Positions 1 through 7,909 of a stretch of 47,855 bases of DNA are shown piece after piece (positions within the stretch are counted from its first letter, which is position 1; every line of letters begins with the position of its first letter). The position numbers and the translations under genes are program-made. The notes beneath the pieces were generated by a model. It searched no databases and was not told where the DNA came from. It saw only the letters and a program-made list of their open reading frames with translations. This DNA comes from JALEFZ01 sp039817415 (lineage in GTDB: Bacteria; Bacteroidota; Bacteroidia; J057), in the NCBI GenBank assembly GCA_039817415.1, contig JBCBVV010000049.1:1-47855 (forward strand), in the 5' to 3' direction.

Positions 1-144
1 CTTTATAAAATCAACAAAGAGGGAATCGAAAAATATTAGGACGATTTGGTTTCCTGGCGGTTACGGTTTGGGGAAGGAAATTTTATGAGATACTTCACCA
101 TTCTCTAAAAAACTGAATTTTAGCCAAAGGCGAAACAATTCCAT
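1..144. other. Left-edge stretch without a supported gene
   Basis: No convincing coding region. In the first forward frame an open stretch runs from the window edge to a TAG at 37-39, so this could be the last dozen codons of a gene lying to the left. It is too short to judge. The bidirectional terminator that follows at 145-179 would fit the end of such a gene. Confidence 0.3.
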
Positions 145-179
145 AAAAAAAGCGATCCATATTGGACCGCTTTAAAAAA
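145..179. terminator. Bidirectional intrinsic terminator
   Basis: An inverted repeat (GCG.TCCA / TGGA.CGC) is flanked by an A-run on the left and an A-run after TTT on the right. It therefore reads as a hairpin with a U-tract best on the minus strand. It lies immediately left of the tandem hairpin array and could stop transcripts leaving the array on the minus strand, or a gene entering from the left. Confidence 0.6.
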
Positions 180-558
180 CCGAGGGACTCAAATTCAAAT
201 TTTGAATGAATCGACCCCGGCCCTTGCTCTGAAAACCGAGGGACTCAAATTCAAATTTTGAATGAATCGACCTCGGCCCTTGCTCTGAAAAACCGAGGGA
301 CTCAAATTCAAATTTTGAATGAATCANNNNNNNNNNNNNNNNNNNNNNNNNNNNNNNNNNNNNNNNNNNNNNNNNNNNNNNNNNNNNNNNNNNNNNNNNN
401 NNNNNNNNNNNNNNNNNNNNNNNNNGACCCCGGCCCTTGCTCTGAAAACCGAGGGACTCAAATCCAAATTTTGGATGAATCGACCCCGGCCCTTGCTCTG
501 AAAACCGAGGGACTCAAATCCAAATTTTGGATGAATCGACCCCGGCCCTTGCTCTGAA
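180..558 (-). repeat. Tandem array of a 56-bp hairpin/terminator-like unit
   Basis: Units start at 180, 236, 293, 449 and 505, with a period of 56-57 bp. The last is slightly short and a run of N interrupts the middle. Read on the minus strand, each unit has a short linker (AGAGCAAGGGC), an outer stem (CCGGGG with CCCTCGG), a GATTC/GAGTC stem, an inner palindrome and a T-run, so it resembles a string of intrinsic terminators. The units left of the gap carry ATTC/GAAT at the base of the inner stem. The units right of the gap carry ATCC/GGAT, a paired change that keeps the stem. The linker and outer stem match the duplicated element at 4667-4759 and 5096-5188. Confidence 0.9.
327..425. other. 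Assembly gap (99 N) inside the tandem array
   Basis: The undetermined bases fall within the 56-bp repeat array, so the gap is most likely an unresolved number of further units. The true copy number is unknown. The change in inner-stem sequence occurs across this gap. Confidence 0.95.
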
Positions 559-850
559 TTCCTTTGAATTACCCAATTTGGGTTATTTCAAAAGGCCGTG
601 ATAATTGTGAAATAACGAGCCATCATTTTCTGATGACATTACAAACATAACACGGAAAAGTCTTGAACTATCTCAATATTGAATCAATGGTTAGATTTGG
701 GGAAAGAATGGTTTTATCGTCCAATCCAGCCGTTATTCTAGGTTTTTGATCCAATTTTTTTGGGACTTAACTGGCTATAGTTTATTTCAAATAAAATTAA
801 ACCTCCTCGTAATAAATCAATTTGGTTTAATTCCAGTAGACCAATTAAAA
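559..850. other. Intergenic stretch without a supported gene
   Basis: No coding region is convincing. The first 40 bases, read on the minus strand, loosely resemble the 5' half of the element at 4667-4759 (GGTAATTC... before AGAGCAAGGGC), which suggests that the array grew from one complete copy. The promoter bases expected from those copies (TTG and TA) are not preserved here. Confidence 0.4.
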
Positions 851-880
851 CAAAAAGGTCCGCCTACGAGAGTGGACCTT
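851..880 (-). terminator. Intrinsic terminator of the TonB-C/TPR gene
   Basis: On the minus strand AAGGTCC, a loop of about 12 bases and GGACCTT are followed by a T-run. This is the expected position for the end of the minus-strand gene whose stop codon is at 966-968. A second, weaker hairpin (GATCCAC with GTGGACC) lies at 887-915 between the stop and this site. Confidence 0.7.
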
Positions 881-965
881 AATAGCAGATCCACGTTGAT
901 TAAATCAAAAAGTGGACCAATTGTACAGTTGTTGAATATTGTGTAAGGATTATTTGTTAAATGCA

Positions 966-2075
966 CTATTTGGAGGCAGAATCCTGTAGGCAACATGATT
1001 CCATGATGCGATTCCAATTCTCCCTTTCCTTATCCGAAACAGGCGGGAATGCATGCAGGAGGCTACAGGCGTCTTTATCAGCGCCTATTTCTGATAAAAA
1101 TTGAGCCTTTTGCCAAGCAGCTTCACTTAAGTAAGGATCATATACCAAGGCGACTTCCACACAATTTAGGGCATCTTCCATTTGGTGAAGATTTGCATAA
1201 ACCATCGAAAGAAGGAGGTAAGCTTTGGCTTGAATGCGTGGATTTTTTGAACTTTCCATGATCCAGACAAGGTCATTGCTGGCTTCTTCTATTTGATTTT
1301 GACGAATTCTCATCTCTGCTCGATCTAAATAGAGTAGGGGAAGCGTTTGTTCTTTATCCGAATAAGTCAGTTTTAGTTCCTCTCCTAAGGCAATGGCTTC
1401 GGTATAACCGTTAAGTGCTCCTTCAGCATTTCCCAATTGACATTCGGACATAGCGTATAGCTGCCATGCTTCCATTAAGACCTCACTAGCTCTTGAATTT
1501 GTTTTCTTTCCCTTAGGATACATACGAATGCTCGACCAGGCCATTCTTCTTGCCATTGCATAGTCTTCAGTCGCGAAATGGCTTCTTGCTTCACTGAGGA
1601 ATTTCGTGGCCAATTTCGTATTACTTGTCCAGGCAAAGGCTTTCAAGGGCCTTGCAGGCTGAGCAGATGCTGCTGCGGAGGTTTCTAGGTCAAAATCAAA
1701 CAAGAGATTGATCCAAAAATCCAAGGGTTGGCCTTCCCTTTTTGCTGGCTCGAATACCAGCTTGTTGATGTGTTTTTCAACTTCACTGGCTAAAATAGGA
1801 TGTCCCATCCTAGTAATCTGATGACGATTATACTTGCCAGATTTGTCTACCAATACCCTGCACATCACTCTTCCCTGAACCTTGGCCTTTAAAGCCTCAA
1901 GTGGGTACCCTATTTCTTCTCGAATCAATTCAAAGTTGATAGGTTTGGCAACATGATCTACAAAAATATAATCATGAATACCCGGTTCGTCAGAAGCTAA
2001 GGTTCCCTGGGCGGAGAGGTAGCAAGGTATGGATAGTAGGATAAATAAAAATAAGCGACCTCTCATAATTCTCAT
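966..2075 (-). CDS. Secreted TonB C-terminal-domain / TPR protein
   Basis: This 369-residue protein begins with a signal peptide (hydrophobic core FLFILLSIPCYLSA, cleavage near residue 22). Residues about 38-125 match the TonB C-terminal fold as found in stand-alone Bacteroidota proteins, with a beta hairpin GRVMCRVLVDKSGKY and the late motif VFEPAKREGQPLDFW. The rest is alpha-helical with TPR-like pairs (for example QLYAMSECQLGNAEGALNGY and AYLLLSMVYANLHQMEDALN). No inner-membrane anchor or proline-rich linker is present, so it is unlikely to be an energy-transducing TonB. A periplasmic or outer-membrane scaffold role is inferred. It stands alone with a downstream terminator. The first or the fourth codon could be the start; both retain the signal peptide. 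Confidence 0.75.
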   Translation of the reverse strand: MRIMRGRLFLFILLSIPCYLSAQGTLASDEPGIHDYIFVDHVAKPINFELIREEIGYPLEALKAKVQGRVMCRVLVDKSGKYNRHQITRMGHPILASEVEKHINKLVFEPAKREGQPLDFWINLLFDFDLETSAAASAQPARPLKAFAWTSNTKLATKFLSEARSHFATEDYAMARRMAWSSIRMYPKGKKTNSRASEVLMEAWQLYAMSECQLGNAEGALNGYTEAIALGEELKLTYSDKEQTLPLLYLDRAEMRIRQNQIEEASNDLVWIMESSKNPRIQAKAYLLLSMVYANLHQMEDALNCVEVALVYDPYLSEAAWQKAQFLSEIGADKDACSLLHAFPPVSDKERENWNRIMESCCLQDSASK

Positions 2076-2325
2076 TTTATCAAATTATTACTCTTATATT
2101 AAATATATGTAAATTTTCATTTCGATGCTTGTGATATTTTACTATTCAACAGTTCGCCTTTTTAGAAATGCCTTATGAGATGAGAAGATCTGATGTCAGA
2201 TTTTATAGCCTATTTTTGATGAATGGCTGATTCTTGAGGAAGAAGGGAGATATTTTTTATCCGAAAAAATGGATTAAACAAGTGGTGAAGTAGAATTCTT
2301 ATGTAAAGCAATTGTTAGAAAAAAG
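2076..2325. other. Intergenic stretch between two minus-strand genes
   Basis: It contains the upstream region of the TonB-C/TPR gene. I found no clean TAnnTTTG box on the minus strand, and no gene. Confidence 0.4.
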
Positions 2326-2353
2326 AAAAGAAGCTCCCTGCGGAGCTTCTTTT
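2326..2353 (-). terminator. Intrinsic terminator of the vWA gene
   Basis: A perfect 12-bp stem (AAAAGAAGCTCC / GGAGCTTCTTTT) with a 4-base loop lies 25 bases beyond the stop codon of the minus-strand vWA gene and is followed on that strand by a T-rich tract. Confidence 0.85.
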
Positions 2354-2378
2354 CTTTTCAGTATAGGCTAGGTTTAGG

Positions 2379-4358
2379 CTAGTTTTTTCGTTGAATCGAG
2401 GAGCGACTGCTGCTTGATCTTGCCTTGTTGACAGACGAACGACTGGGTCGAGATGAAGCGCTAGACTTTGTAGTTCTTGAAGAACTAGAGCTACTCCTCA
2501 CGGAAGAGGAACTACTTTTCTTACTGGTATTGTAGCTAGATCTTGATGGCCTTGAACTTGTCGTTCTACTTTTCGAAGAACTCGCAGAAGACCTGGAAGG
2601 CTTGCTACTCACATTGTTACTTTTTCGACTAGAATTGTAGCTTGATCTCGACGGACTTGAAGTCGTACTTCTGCTTTTCGAAGAACTAGCTGAAGATCTT
2701 GAAGGTCGGCTACTGACACTGCTTTTCTTTTGTGTCGAATAGGAAGACCTTGATGAACTTGAGGTCGTACTTCTATTTGAGCTTGACGTTCTTGCCGGCT
2801 TGTTATAGGTGGAAGTAGATCGAGAGGAACTCACATTTCTACTCGAATTACTTCTTGCAGGTTTTGAATAACTGGATGCTGGCTTGCTACTCACGCTTCT
2901 GTTGCTAGAACTTCGTGATGGCTTACCATAGGAAGTTGAAGGTCTAGATGTAACTGTGTTGGACTTGCTTTTGCTCCCATTATAAGAAGAGGAGTTTGAA
3001 CGAGTCGCTGTGCGAGTTGGGCGCTTGCTAACAGATCCACTAGAGGTATTTCTGTTGCCAGTGTTTACATTCGGACGTCCTGTATTCGAACGGCTTGGTG
3101 TAGACTGAAGGTATCCATTTTTCGAAACGGGCGCCTTGCTAGGGGCAGCTCCATTTTTGACAGCCTGCTGATGGCGAGTAGAATTCAAGATAGCTTTATC
3201 CAAAGTTTGGTTCGAGCGGCCATTTCCACCTTTATTCAAGTTTTGATTAGAATGAACAGCGGCAGCTTTGATTTGTCTTTTACCTAGCTTACGCATCTCA
3301 TTCTGAATTTGCTGACGTTGGCGCATTTGTTCTTGTACATAAATACGGCGCTGATCAAGGGTCATTTTCTGCATATTGGCAGGCAAATCATTCGAAGGAA
3401 TGTCCCGTAGATTTGTACGCCCTGATGCAACAGCATCTACAAGGTCCCACTCTGGACAACGGTATACATAGGTAGCTTTAGCGATATAACGCTGGCTAGC
3501 ATATCCCCAGCCGTAATCTCTTGCCCAACGGTCTAAGTTACGCTGACGTGTATAACAGATAGCTCCACGACGTCCATAAGGAATATAAGTATTGTTCAAT
3601 TGGATGTTGAGGCTGTACAATTGCTGTCCATATCCACCATCATAATATGTAGGACGGTAATTTTGGTTGATGTTCAGGTAGTCCCCTCTGGTTTGAAAGG
3701 CAGCCTGCTCCCATCCCATTCTTTGACCTTGGTAATAATCCCCACAGAAAATCGTGTTGACAACTACGTCAAATTGTTGGGCCGTACGTGAGACATTTCG
3801 ATAGCTCATTCGCCCTTGCTGGAAGTTTTCATTTCCTGCGATGTATATAAGGCGTAAGTCGCGTGGATTATAAGTCCATCTTAATTGGTTCAAGGCTGTA
3901 TTAACGGCGGAAGGCGCATACTCTCTGTTTCCTCCTGTTCGAAGGGCAAATAGTTCGTCTGCAATCCAGTCAAGGTTATTGGTAAAGGGAACAACTACCT
4001 CAAGGTACTCTGATCGAGAACTCAATCTATTAGATCCATACTGTAGAAGGGCCAATTCAATATTAGGATAGCCCCCCATTTGCTCATCATACATGATACC
4101 ATTGACGATGTTCCAAATTTCAGACTTGGCTTGATCGATCAATCCATCCATACTTCCTGATACATCCAGGATCAAGGCAATCTGAATTGTATGACTGTAT
4201 TCTCTAGGGTAATCGTAATCTTCTTGATAAGGATCGTAATTGTCGTAATTGTTATCCGATGCATAATCATCTCCCCATCTATTTCCCGTCTGAACCTGGG
4301 CATGAACCTGCATGCCGAAAAGGCTTAGGATCATGAGAGTTAGTAAATGATGTTTCAT
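2379..4358 (-). CDS. Secreted von Willebrand factor A protein with basic Ser-rich tail
   Basis: From the chosen ATG the protein has 659 residues. A longer frame opens 42 bases upstream, but MKHHLLTLMILSLFGMQVHA is a clean signal peptide and starts here. A von Willebrand A domain follows, with the metal-ion-dependent adhesion motif DVSGS near residue 65 and a TGGNREYAPSAV stretch about 90 residues later. After about residue 415 the sequence turns into a tail of roughly 245 residues built almost only of Ser, Arg, Lys, Thr and Asn in short imperfect repeats (SSKSRS, RPSRSS). The tail is strongly basic and presumably disordered. No T9SS sorting domain is visible. Exported location is well supported. 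Binding of anionic surface polymers by the tail is only inference. Confidence 0.75.
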   Translation of the reverse strand: MKHHLLTLMILSLFGMQVHAQVQTGNRWGDDYASDNNYDNYDPYQEDYDYPREYSHTIQIALILDVSGSMDGLIDQAKSEIWNIVNGIMYDEQMGGYPNIELALLQYGSNRLSSRSEYLEVVVPFTNNLDWIADELFALRTGGNREYAPSAVNTALNQLRWTYNPRDLRLIYIAGNENFQQGRMSYRNVSRTAQQFDVVVNTIFCGDYYQGQRMGWEQAAFQTRGDYLNINQNYRPTYYDGGYGQQLYSLNIQLNNTYIPYGRRGAICYTRQRNLDRWARDYGWGYASQRYIAKATYVYRCPEWDLVDAVASGRTNLRDIPSNDLPANMQKMTLDQRRIYVQEQMRQRQQIQNEMRKLGKRQIKAAAVHSNQNLNKGGNGRSNQTLDKAILNSTRHQQAVKNGAAPSKAPVSKNGYLQSTPSRSNTGRPNVNTGNRNTSSGSVSKRPTRTATRSNSSSYNGSKSKSNTVTSRPSTSYGKPSRSSSNRSVSSKPASSYSKPARSNSSRNVSSSRSTSTYNKPARTSSSNRSTTSSSSRSSYSTQKKSSVSSRPSRSSASSSKSRSTTSSPSRSSYNSSRKSNNVSSKPSRSSASSSKSRTTSSRPSRSSYNTSKKSSSSSVRSSSSSSRTTKSSASSRPSRSSVNKARSSSSRSSIQRKN

Positions 4359-4639
4359 AACTGTGTCAATTAAAAGTAATGTTTGTTGCTGGTAGCACAT
4401 TTAGATATACCTCTAATTAACAAAGGTCGTTGGCCGAATTCACCCAGAAGTGATCAAGACCGTATCATATCTATGATAGCGTGTAGAATTAATTCCTAAG
4501 CGTGGAGGGCCAAAAATATGTCCAATTACGTAAGATCGCATGGAAAGAGGGTAGCAAAAAACGATCAAAACCGACTTTTTGGACAATTGGGGCAGGTAAG
4601 TGAGAAAAATTCTGTGTAATGAATGTATGATTTTACCAC
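4359..4639. other. Intergenic stretch upstream of the first structured element
   Basis: No gene is seen. It separates the divergent vWA gene from the promoter of the first 93-bp element. I could not find a clear minus-strand promoter for the vWA gene. Confidence 0.4.
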
Positions 4640-4669
4640 TTGTGCAAAGATGGAATAATTCTACTTTTG
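4640..4669 (+). promoter_or_regulatory. Bacteroidota-type promoter of structured element copy 1
   Basis: TTGT at 4640-4643 and a perfect TAnnTTTG box (TACTTTTG) at 4662-4669 are spaced by 19 bases. The same bases recur at exactly the same aligned positions in front of copy 2 although the surrounding sequence is unrelated. Transcription would start near 4675. Confidence 0.65.
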
Positions 4670-4759
4670 AATCAGTAGGACGGTAATCCTGGAATTACAA
4701 GAGCAAGGGCTAGGGTCGATTCTCCCATTGGGATTGAATCCCCTAGTTTTTTTTGTGCC
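4667..4759 (+). ncRNA. Structured element copy 1, candidate small RNA or attenuator
   Basis: A 93-bp block identical to 5096-5188. The predicted transcript (about 4675-4754, near 80 nt) contains a 5' hairpin GTAAT/ATTAC at 4683-4698 (alternative pairing AGGA/TCCT at 4677-4690), the linker AGAGCAAGGGC, and a long 3' hairpin. The 3' hairpin has the outer stem CTAGGG/CCCTAG (4710-4715 with 4741-4746), the middle stem GATTC/GAATC and the inner stem TCCC/GGGA, and ends in eight T. It has no open frame of note. It may be an independent small RNA, or part of the leader of the E1 gene at 5302. I do not recognise a named RNA family. Confidence 0.6.
4710..4754 (+). terminator. Intrinsic terminator of element copy 1
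   Basis: Three-tier hairpin (6 + 5 + 4 bp with small bulges, loop ATT) followed by TTTTTTTT. Confidence 0.8.
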
Positions 4760-5068
4760 TCATTTTTCTCCTCTTCTGGTTTCTACATTTTTTCCTCTAC
4801 TTTTCTTTCCTGATCTCATATACACCTGTTTTAAAAGATTCCCATTTGATTCCTATTGTTCCACATTTTTGCGAGAAATTCTCCAAAAAATGCAAATGAA
4901 TTTGATAAAATATGTAAGAAATTAGGGTTGAAATTAAATTTCAGAAAAATCCATTTTTCGTAAAATGTTCATACATGACTCGTGAGAGTGTATTTGGTTA
5001 AATAGTCTGGAAAAGATATTTGAAAACGGGGCTATTCAAAAGATGTAATATTTGAACGGGGATGATAT
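4760..5068. other. Spacer between the two element copies
   Basis: AT-rich, with no supported gene. It is not repeated elsewhere in the window. Its unrelatedness to the flank of copy 1 makes the shared promoter bases stand out. Confidence 0.4.
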
Positions 5069-5098
5069 TTGTATTGGCTTGGGATGTACCTAATATTG
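5069..5098 (+). promoter_or_regulatory. Bacteroidota-type promoter of structured element copy 2
   Basis: TTGT at 5069-5072 and TAATATTG at 5091-5098 (one mismatch to TAnnTTTG) are separated by 19 bases, aligned base for base with the promoter of copy 1 at an offset of 429. Confidence 0.6.
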
Positions 5099-5188
5099 AA
5101 TCAGTAGGACGGTAATCCTGGAATTACAAGAGCAAGGGCTAGGGTCGATTCTCCCATTGGGATTGAATCCCCTAGTTTTTTTTGTGCC
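5096..5188 (+). ncRNA. Structured element copy 2, candidate small RNA or attenuator
   Basis: Identical over 93 bp to 4667-4759, with the same 5' hairpin, linker and terminator. The predicted transcript is about 5104-5183. It ends 118 bases before the E1 start codon, so a transcript reading through its terminator would make it a 5' leader. A further dyad CTCAG/CTGAG follows at 5192-5213. Confidence 0.6.
5139..5183 (+). terminator. Intrinsic terminator of element copy 2
   Basis: Same three-tier hairpin and eight-T tract as in copy 1. Confidence 0.8.
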
Positions 5189-5301
5189 CTACCTCAGTTT
5201 TGAGTTACTGAGGGTATTTTATTCAAATAAGTTTTATCATATGTCGCGATCTAGTTGAAGCAGCTAGAAAAAATGCGTATTTTGCGGGCTAAACCCGTGC
5301 T

Positions 5302-7707
5302 ATGGATTTAATGACTCAAGAATTAGCTAATACTAAAAACTACAACAAGGTGGCACTGGAAGACTATCGCCTCATTTTCCTCAGCAGGCAGGCGAGTCTC
5401 TTGGGCCGAAGGGAAGTACTCACGGGAAAAGCAAAATTTGGGATTTTTGGAGATGGTAAGGAGCTACCGCAAGTAGCCATGGCAAAATTCTTCCGTAAGG
5501 GGGATATTAGGTCAGGTTATTATCGCGATCAGACTTTTGCATTTGCAAAGGGAATCCAGACCATCCAATCGTTTTTTGCCCAACTTTATGCCCATCCTGA
5601 TGTGGATGCTGACCCAAATTCAGCGGGGAGACAAATGAATGCTCATTTTGCCTCTCGCAACCTCGATGAGCGTGGGAATTGGAAAGACCTAACCCAGCTC
5701 TACAACACCTCAGCAGATGCTTCGCCAACTGCCTCTCAGATGCCTCGTCTGGTAGGATTGGGACAAGCATCCAAATTGTATCGACTAGATGCCAATCTGT
5801 CTGAAATGACAAATTTCTCTCACAATGGAGAAGAAGTCGCTTTTGGAACGATCGGAAACGCCTCCTGTGCCGAAGGGCATTTTTGGGAATCCATCAATGC
5901 CATTGGAATTATTCAGGCCCCGGTAGTGATGTCCATTTGGGATGATGACTACGGGATATCAGTGCCTAATACCTTTCAATTGACCAAGAAATCTTTATCA
6001 GAAATGCTTTCTGGCTTCCAAAGAACGGAAGATGAGAGAGGCTTTGAGATTTTTACAGTTAAGGCGTGGGATTATGAAGAATTAATAAAGGTCTATGAAA
6101 AGGCGGTAAACTTGGCCAGAGCCTTTCATATTCCTTCTATTGTGCATGTGATCGAAGTAACCCAGCCACAAGGGCACTCAACCTCTGGTAGCCATGAGCG
6201 ATACAAGAGCAAAGAGCGTCTGGAGTGGGAGCGTGAACACGATTGCAACCTAAAAATGCGTCAATACCTCCTCGAGAATGAAATCATTTCTGAGGAAGAA
6301 CTCGCATCTTTAGAAAAACAATGGAAAAAAGAAGTTCGCGACATCAAAAAGGCCGCTTGGAACGCATTTCAGGCTCCTATCCGTGTGCTGAGAAATGAAT
6401 TTCTGGAATTGGCCAAAGGTGTGCAGCAACATATTCAGTCTGCTGAAGTACAGCAGATGATGCTCAAACTCAGCAAAGAAGAGGAGTTGAATCGTCATCA
6501 TATGATGATTGCCTCTCATAAACTGTTGCTATTGAGTAGAAATCATCCTTCTGATGAGCGTACCCAATTGCTCAATTGGTATAAAAGTCAGATGAAAATA
6601 GGAGATAACCTATACTCCTCTCACCTGACCAGCGAATCGGAAAAAAGTCCACTCAATATCAAAGGAGAGTACCCTGTCTATGGTGAAAACCCTGACAAAC
6701 TCAGTGGCTTTGAATTGTTGAATGCAGCTTTTGACAAAATTTTTGAAGAGAGGCCAGAAACGGTTGCCTTTGGAGAGGATGTTGGGAACCTGGGTGATGT
6801 AAACCAAGGTTTTGCCGGTTTGCAGGAGAAATATGGTAAGGCAAGGGTCATGGATACGGGAATCCGGGAAGCTACCATTATTGGTCAGGCTATTGGACTT
6901 TCCCTTCGTGGAATCCGTCCGATTGCGGAAATTCAGTACTTAGACTATTTCCTTTATGGTTTGCAGTCTTTATCTGATGACTTGGCAACGCTTCAATACC
7001 GTACCCGTGGAGGACAAAAGGCACCAGCTATTATCCGTACAAGAGGCCACCGCCTGGAGGGTATTTGGCATTCAGGGTCCCCAATGGGCATGATTGTACA
7101 TGCACTTCGTGGTGTTCATGTATGTGTGCCAAGAGACATGACTAGAGCCATTGGATTTTATCATACACTCTTAGAAGGGGATGATCCTGGGGTAGTCGTA
7201 GAAGTACTTAATGGGTATCGCCTGAAAGAGGATGTGCCCGAAAATCTTCATGACATTAAAATTCCCTTAGGTGTACCCGAGATACTTGAGGAAGGAAATG
7301 ATGTTACGCTAGTAACTTATGGTGCCTGTGTGAAAATAGCTATGGAGGCAACTGCCCAGCTCAGGGAAATGGGTATTTCTGTAGAATTGATTGACGCGCA
7401 GACACTTCTTCCATTCGACTTACATGGAATCATTGGTCAATCTCTTTCTAAAACCAATCGATTGGTCTTATTGGATGAAGATGTGCCTGGTGGGGCAACT
7501 GCTTATATGCTTCAGGAAATTACTGAAAAGCAGAATGGATTCTTCCAGTTGGACAGTCAGCCTAGGACAATAACCTCAAAAGCTCATAGACCTGCATTTG
7601 GGGATGATGGAGACTATTGGTCCAAGCCACAGATTGAGCACATCTTCCAGGAAATATACCAAATGATGAATGAGGTGAACCCACAAAAGTTTCCTCTTTT
7701 TCTATAG
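5302..7707 (+). CDS. Fused alpha/beta E1 of a 2-oxoacid dehydrogenase
   Basis: This 801-residue protein joins the alpha and beta subunits of a thiamine-diphosphate E1 component (pyruvate or branched-chain 2-oxoacid dehydrogenase type). It decarboxylates the 2-oxoacid and passes the acyl group to the lipoyl E2. The alpha half (about 20-400) has the cofactor-binding region GNASCAEGHFWESINA near residue 185 and WDDDYGIS near 213. Classical E1 alpha reads GDG...NN here; the altered form is, to my knowledge, common in the Bacteroidota fusions. The beta half (about 465-801) has the activating glutamate in FGEDVG (Glu492) and GGATAYMLQE near the end. The substrate cannot be told from the sequence alone. 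No E2 or E3 gene is adjacent. A codon at 5311 is an alternative start. A terminator follows. Confidence 0.88.
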   Translation: MDLMTQELANTKNYNKVALEDYRLIFLSRQASLLGRREVLTGKAKFGIFGDGKELPQVAMAKFFRKGDIRSGYYRDQTFAFAKGIQTIQSFFAQLYAHPDVDADPNSAGRQMNAHFASRNLDERGNWKDLTQLYNTSADASPTASQMPRLVGLGQASKLYRLDANLSEMTNFSHNGEEVAFGTIGNASCAEGHFWESINAIGIIQAPVVMSIWDDDYGISVPNTFQLTKKSLSEMLSGFQRTEDERGFEIFTVKAWDYEELIKVYEKAVNLARAFHIPSIVHVIEVTQPQGHSTSGSHERYKSKERLEWEREHDCNLKMRQYLLENEIISEEELASLEKQWKKEVRDIKKAAWNAFQAPIRVLRNEFLELAKGVQQHIQSAEVQQMMLKLSKEEELNRHHMMIASHKLLLLSRNHPSDERTQLLNWYKSQMKIGDNLYSSHLTSESEKSPLNIKGEYPVYGENPDKLSGFELLNAAFDKIFEERPETVAFGEDVGNLGDVNQGFAGLQEKYGKARVMDTGIREATIIGQAIGLSLRGIRPIAEIQYLDYFLYGLQSLSDDLATLQYRTRGGQKAPAIIRTRGHRLEGIWHSGSPMGMIVHALRGVHVCVPRDMTRAIGFYHTLLEGDDPGVVVEVLNGYRLKEDVPENLHDIKIPLGVPEILEEGNDVTLVTYGACVKIAMEATAQLREMGISVELIDAQTLLPFDLHGIIGQSLSKTNRLVLLDEDVPGGATAYMLQEITEKQNGFFQLDSQPRTITSKAHRPAFGDDGDYWSKPQIEHIFQEIYQMMNEVNPQKFPLFL

Positions 7708-7734
7708 CGAATTGACGACTAAGATCATATAGAA

Positions 7735-7758
7735 AAGCCCCATTTTGGGGCTTTTTTT
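7735..7758 (+). terminator. Intrinsic terminator after E1
   Basis: GCCCC / GGGGC stem with a 4-base loop and a run of seven T, starting 28 bases after the E1 stop. Confidence 0.9.
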
Positions 7759-7909
7759 ATGCAAATAGCTTAGGTATTTAGAAATGTTTTACAGGCGGAA
7801 AGATTTTTGCCAATCCCGATTTTCAGAAATCCAATAAATGTATAATTTGATTTCCCCGACTACTCCATTTCGGTATAGAGCGGGACTATAAGTTTGAAAG
7901 GACAACTGC

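Noticed and set aside
258..557. Open frames across the 56-bp array and the N gap
   Set aside because: They exist only because the repeat length and unknown bases avoid stops; the peptide just follows the repeat.
180..558. CRISPR array
   Set aside because: The units are directly joined with no unique spacers, and no cas genes are present.
966..2075. Energy-transducing TonB
   Set aside because: It has a signal peptide instead of an inner-membrane anchor, no proline-rich spacer, and no ExbB/ExbD genes beside it.
4728..4925. Phe-rich short open frame after element copy 1
   Set aside because: It starts within the terminator hairpin of the structured element and reflects T-rich sequence; copy 2 does not preserve it.
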